Shown: positions 1-6,800 of the stretch, one piece after another | How the letters are laid out: every line of letters begins with the position of its first letter | Position numbering within the stretch: position 1 is the stretch's first letter | Source: Desulfitobacteriaceae bacterium | GTDB taxonomy: Bacteria; Bacillota; Dehalobacteriia; Dehalobacteriales; Dehalobacteriaceae | Length of the DNA stretch: 33,143 nt | Assembly (NCBI GenBank): GCA_028709045.1 | Contig: JAQVXR010000006.1 | Location: 1-33,143, forward strand | Direction: 5' to 3' | Made by a program: the position numbers and the translations under genes | The notes under the pieces: model-generated | What the model was told of the DNA's origin: nothing | The model's database searches: none | The model's input: only the letters and a program-made list of their open reading frames with translations

Positions 1-14
1 TTAAGGGAAAAGTC

Positions 15-43
15 TTGACACAAAATTTGATTTGTGTTAAATT
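15..43 (+). promoter_or_regulatory. sigma-A-type promoter for rpmG-secE-nusG
   Basis: A perfect TTGACA (15-20) is followed after 17 bases by TAAATT (38-43), with a TG one base upstream of it (35-36), giving an extended -10. Transcription would start near base 50, about 50 bases before rpmG. A 7-bp inverted repeat, ACACAAA (18-24) and TTTGTGT (31-37), fills the spacer and could be an operator. The -10 matches consensus only partly, so the extended TG matters for the call. Confidence 0.7.
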
Positions 44-102
44 ATTCAAGGTAGTCTGTAGGTCTATGTTCTTTTGCGTAATTTAGTTAGGAGGTGGCAA
101 CA

Positions 103-252
103 ATGCGTGTAGCAGCTACTTTAGCCTGCACTGAGTGTAAAAGACGCAATTATATAACTATGAAAAACAAAAAAAACAATCCAGATCGTTTAGAACTAAA
201 GAAATACTGTAATCATTGTAAATCGCACACTACTCATAAAGAAACAAAATAA
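103..252 (+). CDS. rpmG: 50S ribosomal protein L33, zinc-ribbon type
   Basis: This is a 49-residue protein of the large ribosomal subunit, located near the E site. Two CxxC pairs (Cys9/Cys12 and Cys36/Cys39) make it the zinc-binding C+ form. The length and the basic composition are normal for L33. The ATG lies 6 bases after the strong GGAGG at 90-94 region of the ribosome binding site. It is the first gene of a unit with secE and nusG, the usual Firmicute order, and is driven by the promoter just upstream. The gene is short and easily overlooked, but the family assignment is secure. Confidence 0.95.
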   Translation: MRVAATLACTECKRRNYITMKNKKNNPDRLELKKYCNHCKSHTTHKETK

Positions 253-285
253 GCTAGGTCAATTTTAATATAAGGATGTGAGCTT

Positions 286-510
286 ATGGTTGCCGGGAAA
301 GTTGCAGCTGGCTCAAATAATGTCAAGTTCAAGGAACGCGCGGGTAAGTTTCTGCGTGGAGTTTGGTCGGAATTGAAAAAAGTCCATTGGCCCGATAAGA
401 AGCAAATAACTGTATACACTTCGGTTGTTTTGGTATCTGTATTTATCATTGCATTCGTCATTTGGATTGTTGATTCTGGCTTAACCTTTATTCTAAACCG
501 GGTGTTATAG
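286..510 (+). CDS. secE: preprotein translocase subunit SecE
   Basis: A 74-residue membrane protein that clamps and stabilises SecY in the SecYEG protein-export channel. The N-terminal half is basic and cytosolic and holds the conserved amphipathic segment with the Lys-Lys-Val-x-Trp-Pro motif near residues 31-36. One hydrophobic transmembrane helix follows at about residues 44-67. Gram-positive SecE has a single membrane span, so this length is typical and no domain is missing. The gene sits 33 bases after rpmG and just before nusG, as in most bacteria. Its partner gene secY lies about 25 kb downstream in the same superoperon. Confidence 0.95.
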   Translation: MVAGKVAAGSNNVKFKERAGKFLRGVWSELKKVHWPDKKQITVYTSVVLVSVFIIAFVIWIVDSGLTFILNRVL

Positions 511-530
511 AAAGAATATTGTAGTTTCTT

Positions 531-575
531 AAGGAGGTGGGGGACCTATAAAAAGATAGGGTCCCTTATGTTATG
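531..575 (+). promoter_or_regulatory. nusG ribosome binding site separated from its start by a hairpin
   Basis: A perfect Shine-Dalgarno, AAGGAGGTG at 531-539, lies 35 bases before the nusG ATG at 573. The gap holds a hairpin: GGGACC (541-546) pairs with GGTCCC (560-565), TAT (547-549) pairs with ATA (556-558), one G is bulged, and the loop is AAAAAG. If the stem is skipped, the effective spacing from GGAGG to ATG becomes 10 bases, close to ideal. No in-frame ATG, GTG or TTG lies between the stop at 549-551 and the ATG at 573. There is no T-run, so it is not a terminator. Confidence 0.65.
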
Positions 576-1100
576 GAAAAACAATGGTATGTAATTCATA
601 CTTATGCCGGCTATGAGAATAAGGTAAAAGCGAACCTGGAAAAAAGAGTTGATTCCATGAATATGGAAGAGAGTATTTTCCGGGTTGTTGTACCTATGGA
701 AGATGAGGTACAGGTTAAAGACGGGAAGAAAAAGATAACGAAGCGGAAAGTTTATCCCGGCTATGTTTTGGTGGAAATGATTATGACGGATGCTTCTTGG
801 TACGTAGTTCGAAATACACCGGGAGTTACAGGATTTGTCGGGACCGGAAACAAGCCTGTCCCTTTGCACACAGATGAAGTAAAAATTATTTTAAAGCAGA
901 TGGGTGTCATTGAGCCCAAAGTAAAAATTGATTTTGTCATTGGAGAGCATGTGCGCGTAACCAGTGGTCCCTTTGATAATTTTGTTGGCAATGTGGATGA
1001 AATTTACCCTGATAAGGGGAAATTAAAAGTAATGGTTTCAATGTTCGGAAGAGAGACCCCGGTAGAATTAGAATTTTCTCAAGTTGAAAAATTAAATTAA
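573..1100 (+). CDS. nusG: transcription termination/antitermination factor NusG
   Basis: A 175-residue elongation factor that binds the clamp of RNA polymerase and modulates pausing. The N-terminal NGN domain starts with the typical Trp-Tyr-Val-x-His-Thr-Tyr-Ala-Gly-Tyr-Glu segment (residues 5-15) and runs to about residue 115. The C-terminal KOW domain contains the Gly-Pro-Phe-Asp-Asn-Phe signature. The length is normal. The start at 573 is the only in-frame choice that keeps the NGN domain, but its Shine-Dalgarno is 35 bases away behind a hairpin. NusG could in principle be controlled through that hairpin; this is an inference. Confidence 0.96.
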   Translation: MEKQWYVIHTYAGYENKVKANLEKRVDSMNMEESIFRVVVPMEDEVQVKDGKKKITKRKVYPGYVLVEMIMTDASWYVVRNTPGVTGFVGTGNKPVPLHTDEVKIILKQMGVIEPKVKIDFVIGEHVRVTSGPFDNFVGNVDEIYPDKGKLKVMVSMFGRETPVELEFSQVEKLN

Positions 1101-1144
1101 AATTCCGCTCGCGGACAGTAAAGAATGTTTTGATGTCTCTAAGG

Positions 1145-1173
1145 GTGGGAGGGGATAATCCCCGCTAAACCAC
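1145..1173 (+). promoter_or_regulatory. candidate L1-binding operator in the rplK leader
   Basis: GTGGGAG (1145-1151) and ACCAC (1169-1173) flank a small hairpin in which GGGG (1151-1154) pairs with CCCC (1160-1163). The outer GTGG pairs with CCAC. The flanks resemble the L1-stalk helix of 23S rRNA, which in E. coli contains GUGGGAGG on one side and UACCAC on the other. Ribosomal protein L1 is known to repress its operon by binding such a mimic in the rplK leader. That this copy binds L1 is an inference. Confidence 0.6.
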
Positions 1174-1199
1174 AAACTAGGGTAAGGAGGTGTGAGGCT

Positions 1200-1625
1200 A
1201 TGGCAAAAAAAGTTATGGCAATGGTTAAGTTACAGATTCCTGGCGGTAAGGCAAATCCTGCACCGCCTGTCGGTCCTGCTTTAGGTCAGCATGGCGTCAA
1301 TATTATGGCTTTTTGCAAGGAGTTTAATGAAAGGACTGCAAAAGAAGCCGGGTTGATTATTCCGGCCGAAATTACTATTTATGCAGATCGTTCCTTCTCA
1401 TTTGTTTTAAAAACCCCCCCGGCAGCTGTATTATTAAAGAAAGCAGCCGGTATTGACAGCGGCTCCGGTGAGCCGAATAGAAAGAAGGTAGCCAAGCTTC
1501 CCAGGGAAAAAGTCCGGGAAATTGCTGAAATGAAAATGAAGGACCTAAATGCTGCAAGTGTTGATGCAGCTATGCGCATGGTTGAAGGTACTGCTCGAAG
1601 CATGGGTATTACCATAGTTGAGTAG
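1200..1625 (+). CDS. rplK: 50S ribosomal protein L11
   Basis: A 141-residue protein of the GTPase-associated centre that binds helices 43/44 of 23S rRNA and takes part in factor binding and the stringent response. The proline-rich N-terminal motif [16 protein letters not shown] is at residues 19-34, the site where thiostrepton-resistance changes occur in this family; it looks unaltered. The C-terminal RNA-binding domain carries the usual [10 protein letters not shown] segment. Length is standard. The ATG follows AAGGAGGTG at 1184-1192. It is co-transcribed with rplA, and the L1-operator-like hairpin lies just upstream. Confidence 0.97.
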   Translation: MAKKVMAMVKLQIPGGKANPAPPVGPALGQHGVNIMAFCKEFNERTAKEAGLIIPAEITIYADRSFSFVLKTPPAAVLLKKAAGIDSGSGEPNRKKVAKLPREKVREIAEMKMKDLNAASVDAAMRMVEGTARSMGITIVE

Positions 1626-1635
1626 TCCTTTCCCA

Positions 1636-1665
1636 GTGGGAGGAAGGTCTCTTCCGAATTACCAC
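1636..1665 (+). promoter_or_regulatory. second candidate L1-binding operator, next to the rplA ribosome binding site
   Basis: GTGGGAG (1636-1642) and ACCAC (1661-1665) again flank a hairpin, GGAAG (1642-1646) with CTTCC (1651-1655) and loop GTCT. The element shares its flanks with 1145-1173 but has an unrelated stem with similar pairing, so structure is kept while sequence varies. It ends directly before AAAGGAGG, the rplA Shine-Dalgarno, so a bound protein could block rplA translation. Binding by L1 is an inference from the 23S resemblance. Confidence 0.6.
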
Positions 1666-1680
1666 AAAGGAGGTTAAATA

Positions 1681-2379
1681 ATGCCGAAACATGGTAAGAA
1701 ATATCAAGATGCTCTAAAGACGTTTGACAGAAATAATTTATATGAACCCCAGGAGGCAGTTGCCCTGGTAAAAAAAGTTGCTCCGGCAAAATTTGACGAA
1801 ACAGTAGAGGTTGCTGTTAAGCTTAACCTTGACCCGAGACAAGCTGATCAACAGATTCGAGGTGCGGTAGTACTTCCCCATGGAACCGGCAAAAGCCGAA
1901 GTGTTTTAGTTTTTGCCAAAGGCGAAAAGGCTAAAGAGGCCGAAGAAGCTGGAGCCGATTTCGTTGGTGCCGAGGATATAGTGGCTAAAATTCAGGGAGG
2001 CTGGTTTGGTTTTGATGTGGCTGTTGCAACTCCTGATATGATGGGCGTTGTTGGTAAACTAGGACGTCTCTTAGGTCCGAAAGGTTTAATGCCTAACCCT
2101 AAAACCGGTACGGTCACTATGGATGTAGCCCGCGCGGTCAAGGAAGTTAAAGCGGGTAAGATTGAGTACCGACTCGATAAGGCGGCAATTATTCATGCGC
2201 CAATTGGGAAAGTTTCTTTTGACGAAAATAAACTGCTTGAAAACTATTTAACACTGGTCGAAGTGCTGCTTAAAGCAAAACCGGCGGTGGCAAAGGGACA
2301 GTATATTAAGAGTATTACCGTAGCCTCGACTATGAGTCCCGGGATACGAATTAACCCCTTAAAGCCGACGGGCAAATAA
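1681..2379 (+). CDS. rplA: 50S ribosomal protein L1
   Basis: A 232-residue protein that forms the mobile L1 stalk, helps release E-site tRNA and in many bacteria represses its own operon. The family core is recognisable: the [26 protein letters not shown] region near residues 119-144 with the signature [18 protein letters not shown], and a C-terminal SMSPGIRI-like end (here [10 protein letters not shown]). Domain I is made of both termini and domain II of the middle, as usual. The start ATG follows AAAGGAGG with 6-base spacing. Two L1-operator-like hairpins, one before rplK and one directly before this gene, fit autogenous control. Confidence 0.97.
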   Translation: MPKHGKKYQDALKTFDRNNLYEPQEAVALVKKVAPAKFDETVEVAVKLNLDPRQADQQIRGAVVLPHGTGKSRSVLVFAKGEKAKEAEEAGADFVGAEDIVAKIQGGWFGFDVAVATPDMMGVVGKLGRLLGPKGLMPNPKTGTVTMDVARAVKEVKAGKIEYRLDKAAIIHAPIGKVSFDENKLLENYLTLVEVLLKAKPAVAKGQYIKSITVASTMSPGIRINPLKPTGK

Positions 2380-2392
2380 AGAAAGCCTGGTG

Positions 2393-2421
2393 TTGACATT
2401 ACCCAATCAGTGTGATAATAT
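2393..2421 (+). promoter_or_regulatory. sigma-A-type promoter for rplJL
   Basis: A perfect TTGACA (2393-2398) with a 17-base spacer leads to TAATAT (2416-2421). An alternative reading is GATAAT (2414-2419) with an upstream TGT. A 6-bp inverted repeat, CCCAAT (2402-2407) and ATTGGG (2420-2425), brackets the -10. The predicted start near 2428-2430 falls directly before the L10 leader RNA, which supports the call. Confidence 0.75.
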
Positions 2422-2429
2422 TGGGCACG

Positions 2430-2560
2430 AAAATTAAAAAAACCTGTACTGTAGACAGTAGGTGCAATCAGCTTAATGGAGAAATCCGCCTGCCGAGGTT
2501 GGGGAATATCGTTTAAAATAATTTTGAAATGATAACCTCTGCATGTCTGCAGGGGTTTTT
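2430..2560 (+). ncRNA. L10 leader RNA (autogenous regulation of rplJL)
   Basis: The untranslated region before rplJ carries the hallmark segments of the Firmicute L10 leader, including CTGTAGACAGTAGGTGCA near 2448-2465, CTTAATGG and CCTGCCGAGGTT at 2489-2500. TACTG pairs with CAGTA around loop TAGA. In this known class the L10(L12)4 complex binds the leader and reduces rplJL expression. GAGGTT (2495-2500) is complementary to AACCTC (2534-2539) in the left arm of the downstream terminator, so the two pairings are mutually exclusive. The exact ends are approximate. Confidence 0.85.
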
Positions 2561-2562
2561 AT
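2534..2562 (+). terminator. intrinsic terminator/attenuator of the L10 leader
   Basis: CCTCTGCA (2536-2543) pairs with TGCAGGGG (2548-2555) around loop TGTC, extended by AA/TT, and is followed by TTTTT (2556-2560). This is a strong hairpin-plus-T-run 27 bases before the rplJ start. Position and structure fit a regulated attenuator rather than an operon end. Confidence 0.85.
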
Positions 2563-2588
2563 TTAGTGAAAGCGGAGGAGGTGGAAAC

Positions 2589-3125
2589 GTGACGAAGAAA
2601 CCCCAATTATTAAGAAAAGAACAGGCTGTAAATGAAATAAAACAAAACATTGACCAATCTGCCTTTTCAGTTTTAACTGATTATAGGGGACTTGATGTAG
2701 CTGAAGTTACAGAACTGCGAGCCAAGCTGCGAGAAGCAGGAGTAACATACAAGGTTGCAAAGAACACTTTGATAAAATTGGCGGCTCATGATCTGGGCAT
2801 TATGGATGTTGACGAACACCTTGAAGGACCAACAGCAATTGCTTTTAGTGTCGATCCTGTAGTGACTGCCAAAATTTTAACTGAGTTTGCAAAAAACCAC
2901 AAAGACTTGGAAATTAAAACAGGGCTTCTGGACAAAAAACAGGTAAGTGTTGATGGTATTAAAGAATTGGCCAAATTGCCGCCGAAAGAAATTCTTTTGG
3001 GACAAGTTCTCGGGGCTATGCAGACGCCACTTTATGGTTTTGCCGGATCTTTGGCTGGCGTAATGAGAAAGTTTGTCTATGCATTAGATCAGATCAGAGA
3101 ACAAAAGGCAAATGCCGAAGCTTAA
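2589..3125 (+). CDS. rplJ: 50S ribosomal protein L10
   Basis: A 178-residue stalk-base protein that binds L11-region rRNA with its N-terminal domain and carries L7/L12 dimers on its C-terminal helix. The N-terminal domain shows the family pattern (SVLTDYRGLDVAEVTELRAK, and the KVAKNTL motif). The C-terminal helix, about residues 150-178, is rich in charged and hydrophobic residues. The GTG at 2589 is chosen because it follows GGAGGAGGTG by a few bases. A longer in-frame start at 2529 would lie upstream of the attenuator hairpin and adds a non-family extension. rplL follows 58 bases downstream. Confidence 0.96.
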   Translation: MTKKPQLLRKEQAVNEIKQNIDQSAFSVLTDYRGLDVAEVTELRAKLREAGVTYKVAKNTLIKLAAHDLGIMDVDEHLEGPTAIAFSVDPVVTAKILTEFAKNHKDLEIKTGLLDKKQVSVDGIKELAKLPPKEILLGQVLGAMQTPLYGFAGSLAGVMRKFVYALDQIREQKANAEA

Positions 3126-3183
3126 AAGAATCCATGGTATTACTTAATTAAAAAATTATAAGATTTTGAGGAGGATAATGATA

Positions 3184-3567
3184 ATGTCCAAAGTAAACGA
3201 GATTTTAGAAGCGGTTAAAGGTCTAACCGTCTTAGAATTGGCTGAATTGGTTAAGGCGTTTGAAGAAGAATTTGGTGTCAGCGCTGCTGCTCCTGTTGCT
3301 GTCGCTGCTGCTCCTGCAGCCGGGGCTGCTGCTCCTGCTGAGGCTGCCGCCGAACAGACCGAATTTGATGTTATAATCACCGCTGCCGGTGAAAAGAAGA
3401 TCAATGTGATCAAGGTTGTCAGAGAAATTACAGCTTTAGGACTGAAAGAAGCCAAGGCTCTTGTAGACGAAGCTCCCAAACCGGTTAAAGAAAAGGTTAG
3501 CAAGGAAGAAGCGGAAACTATTAAGGCCAAATTGGTTGAGGCCGGTGCGTCAGTAGAAGTAAAGTAA
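3184..3567 (+). CDS. rplL: 50S ribosomal protein L7/L12
   Basis: A 127-residue stalk protein, present in several copies per ribosome, that recruits translation GTPases. The N-terminal dimerisation domain (about residues 1-32) is followed by a long Ala/Pro-rich hinge (about 34-57) and the C-terminal factor-binding domain with [18 protein letters not shown]. The ATG at 3184 is chosen: it gives the family N-terminus MSKVNEIL and lies 9 bases after GAGGAGG (3168-3174). The earlier in-frame ATG at 3178 would be only 3 bases away. Low-complexity GCT/GCC codons encode the hinge. A terminator follows. Confidence 0.97.
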   Translation: MSKVNEILEAVKGLTVLELAELVKAFEEEFGVSAAAPVAVAAAPAAGAAAPAEAAAEQTEFDVIITAAGEKKINVIKVVREITALGLKEAKALVDEAPKPVKEKVSKEEAETIKAKLVEAGASVEVK

Positions 3568-3580
3568 TTTCTGGTTCAAA

Positions 3581-3612
3581 AGGCACCTCCTTATGGGGTG
3601 CCTAAATTTTTT
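3581..3612 (+). terminator. terminator after rplL
   Basis: AGGCACC (3581-3587) pairs with GGTGCCT (3597-3603), with an inner CC/GG pair possible, followed by AAA and TTTTTT (3607-3612). It lies 14 bases after rplL. As in many bacteria, a partly efficient terminator here would lower rpoBC transcription relative to the stalk proteins. A new promoter follows at 3688. Confidence 0.8.
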
Positions 3613-3620
3613 GCACTAAG

Positions 3621-3679
3621 GGTCAGGTTTGACTAGGTGAAAATGTTTTGACAAAGCATTTTCAAGCTTCAACCTGGCC
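3621..3679 (+). repeat. 59-base imperfect palindrome between rplL and rpoB
   Basis: Outer arms GGTCAGGTTTGA (3621-3632) and TCAACCTGGCC (3669-3679) pair with one wobble and one bulge. Inner arms TGAAAATG (3638-3645) and CATTTTCA (3657-3664) pair perfectly around an 11-base loop. There is no T-run, so it is not a simple terminator. GGGTCAGGTT, the left outer end with one more G, recurs at 31444 and 31604. It may be a REP-like or MITE-like repeat or a regulatory hairpin; copies elsewhere in the genome cannot be seen from here. Confidence 0.5.
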
Positions 3680-3687
3680 TTTATACG

Positions 3688-3716
3688 TTGACAAAGCCCA
3701 TCTTTTGTGTTAGTAT
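3688..3716 (+). promoter_or_regulatory. sigma-A-type promoter for rpoBC
   Basis: A perfect TTGACA (3688-3693), a 17-base spacer and TAGTAT (3711-3716) with TG one base upstream (3708-3709) form an extended -10 promoter. Transcription would begin near 3723, giving a leader of about 130 bases before rpoB. The promoter lies just downstream of the rplL terminator, so it can supply rpoBC independently. Confidence 0.75.
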
Positions 3717-3722
3717 CAAAAA

Positions 3723-3854
3723 ATGGCTCATATTGGTTTCTTTGGGTATTTCCCCAGAATAAATGAAATTATTGCATAACGTCAAGCTAATATGGGAAGA
3801 ATACCAAAATGCGAAGCTTGGAAAAATTGGTTACCATTGAGGGGTGAGGTGTTG
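3723..3854 (+). promoter_or_regulatory. long, possibly structured rpoB leader
   Basis: The predicted leader has no convincing coding content. CATATT (3729-3734) can pair with AATATG (3789-3794), enclosing two small hairpins: TGGG/CCCA (3743-3746 with 3753-3756) and AATAA/TTATT (3758-3762 with 3769-3773). The stems are short and AT-rich, so the fold is uncertain. The last bases hold the ribosome binding site GGGGTGAGGTG (3841-3851). Confidence 0.35.
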
Positions 3855-6800
3855 ATGGCTTATCCATCCGCAGTAGGAACCAGGGAAAGAAGAAGTTATG
3901 CCCGGATCCAAGAAGTACTTGACATGCCAAACTTAATCGAGGTGCAAAAGAAATCTTACCGGTGGTTTCTCAATGAAGGACTAAAGGAAATATTCCATGA
4001 TATTTCCCCTATTCAGGATTTTACCGGAAATCTTGTTCTGGAGTTTGTAGGTTATACCTTAGGTGAATCCAAGTATTCCGTAGATGATTGTAAAGAACGA
4101 GATGTGACCTATGCGGCTCCTCTAAGGGTTAAGGTACGGTTGATTAACAAGGAAACCGGTGAGGTTAAGGAACAGGAAGTATTTATGGGTGACTTCCCGT
4201 TAATGACTGATAAAGGAACGTTTATTATTAACGGGGCGGAACGGGTAATAGTAAGCCAGTTAGTGCGTTCGCCCGGAGTATATTACAATGAATCTATTGA
4301 CCCCACCGGAGTCAGACTTTATGGGGCAACGATTATTCCGAACAGAGGTGCTTGGCTGGAATTTGAAACGGATGTTAATGAGAACATCTATGTCCGTGTC
4401 GATAGGACAAGGAAAATACCTGCTACTGTTTTGGTTCGTGCTTTGGGGTATAAGACTACTCCCCATATTCTGGACTTATTCGAAAATGACCGGCGGATTC
4501 AGGTTACCTTAGAAAAAGATAATACTGATTCTGAAGATGAGGCCCTCGTAGAAATATATAAACGTCTACGTCCAGGGGAGCCTCCGACTGTTGATTCGGC
4601 CAGGTCTTTATTATACACCTTATTTTTTGACCCTAAACGATACGATTTAGGTCATGTAGGCAGGTATAAACTGCACAAGAAGTTAGGACACGGTGTTTTA
4701 AGGCGAACTTCTGAAGACGGCAAAGTTTGGGACGAAAATATTCAAGCATATGTTCAGACAGAAATTACCGAAGAGATATCGAACGATTATATCAGGCACC
4801 TGACCAAACCTGATATTATCGAATCTATGCGGTACTTGTTAAAACTGATGAACGGTGAGCAAAAATCCGATGATATTGACCATCTGGGCAATAGGAGACT
4901 GCGTTCAGTTGGGGAACTATTGCAAAACCAGTTTCGGATCGGCCTTTCCCGTATGGAACGGGTGGTGCGCGAGCGCATGACAATTCAGGATGTTGATGTT
5001 ATTACTCCGCAAGTTTTAGTAAATATCAGGCCGGTTGTCGCCGCGATTAAAGAATTTTTTGGATCAAGTCAACTTTCACAGTTTATGGACCAAACGAATC
5101 CACTGGCAGAGTTAACTCATAAGCGGCGTTTAAGCGCATTGGGCCCTGGAGGTTTGTCCCGGGAAAGGGCAGGCTTCGAAGTGCGGGACGTGCATCACTC
5201 CCACTATGGCCGGATGTGTCCTATTGAGACTCCGGAAGGCCCTAACATCGGTCTGATCGGTTCGCTCAGTACTTTTGCTCGGATTAACGAATTTGGTTTT
5301 ATTGAAACTCCTTATCGAAAAGTTGATAAGGAACGGGGCATTGTATCTGAAACGATTGATTATTTAACAGCCGATGAAGAAGATAAATTTGTTGTTGCCC
5401 AGGCTAATGAACCCCTTGATGATGAAGGGCGTTTTGTAAATCAACGGGTTAATGCCCGGCATGGAAGTGAAATTCTTGTCATTCCTTCTGATCGGGTAGA
5501 TTATATGGATGTCAGTCCGAAACAGGTAGTTTCGGTTGCGACGGCTTTGATTCCTTTTCTCGAACACGATGATGCTAACCGGGCGTTAATGGGCGCAAAT
5601 ATGCAGCGTCAGGCAGTACCTCTTTTAAGAACTGATGCTCCGTTGGTGGGAACTGGGATTGAGTATAAAACCGCCCGGGATTCTCTGGTGGTGGAAATGG
5701 CAGATGGCCCCGGCATAGTAGAAAAGGTGACCGGGAATGAAGTTATTATCCGACTGGATAATGGAACGCTGAGAAGGCATAAATTATTAAAATTCCAGCG
5801 GTCAAATCAGGGCACCTGCATAAATCAAAAACCCATTGTTTTTCGTGGACAGAGAGTGGAAAAAGGTCAGGTAATTGCCGATGGCCCATCCACGGATTTT
5901 GGTGAATTAGCGTTAGGACGCAATGTCTTAGTGGCTTTTATGACATGGGAAGGTTATAACTATGAGGATGCGATTCTTCTCAGTGAAAAACTTGTCAAAG
6001 AAGACTATTTTACTTCTGTACATATTGAAGAATATGAATGTGATGCCCGAGACACAAAGCTTGGTCCGGAGGAGATTACCAGAGATATCCCCAATGTAGG
6101 GGAAGATATTCTGAAAGACCTTGATGACAGCGGTATTATTAGAGTTGGTGCAGAGGTTCGCCCGGCAGATATTTTGGTAGGCAAAGTAACCCCAAAAGGG
6201 GAGACGGAGCTTACTGCGGAAGAACGATTGCTCAGGGCAATTTTTGGGGAAAAAGCTCGCGAAGTTAGGGATACTTCTTTGAGGGTGCCTCATGGTGAAT
6301 CAGGAAAAGTTGTTGATGTTAAAGTTTTCTCTCGGGAAAACGGAGACGAACTGGCACCGGGAGTAAATAAACTGGTTCGGGTTTATGTAGCTCAAAAGCG
6401 AAAGATTTCTGTCGGTGATAAGATGGCGGGACGCCATGGCAACAAAGGCGTAGTATCCAGGATCTTACCGGAAGAAATGATGCCCTTTCTCCCAGACGGG
6501 ACCCCGGTTGAAATCGTTCTTAATCCCTTGGGGGTTCCTTCCCGAATGAATATTGGGCAGGTTCTGGAGTGCCACCTGGGATGGGCTGCCAAGAAGCTGG
6601 GGATACATATTGCGACACCTGTTTTTGATGGAGCCCGGGAAGATGATGTGCTTGATACATTAAAGGAAGCGGATCTCCCCCAAAAAGGAAAAACGATACT
6701 ATATGATGGCAGGACAGGCGAGCCTTTTGATAATGAAGTCACGGTGGGTTATGTCTATATGTTGAAACTGGCCCACTTAGTTGACGATAAAATTCATGCA

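Noticed and set aside
541-565. Hairpin before nusG as an intrinsic terminator
   Set aside because: No T-run follows, and it sits between the ribosome binding site and the start codon.
2529-2588. Longer N-terminus for rplJ starting at 2529
   Set aside because: The extension lies across the L10-leader terminator, has no ribosome binding site and does not resemble the L10 family. GTG 2589 with GGAGGTG fits.
3648-3676. Additional promoter from TTGACA at 3648
   Set aside because: It lies in the loop of the palindrome and the expected -10 position reads AACCTG.
3792-3854. Longer N-terminus for rpoB starting at ATG 3792
   Set aside because: No Shine-Dalgarno precedes it and the 21 extra residues are not family-like. 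ATG 3855 has GAGGTG and gives the normal start.
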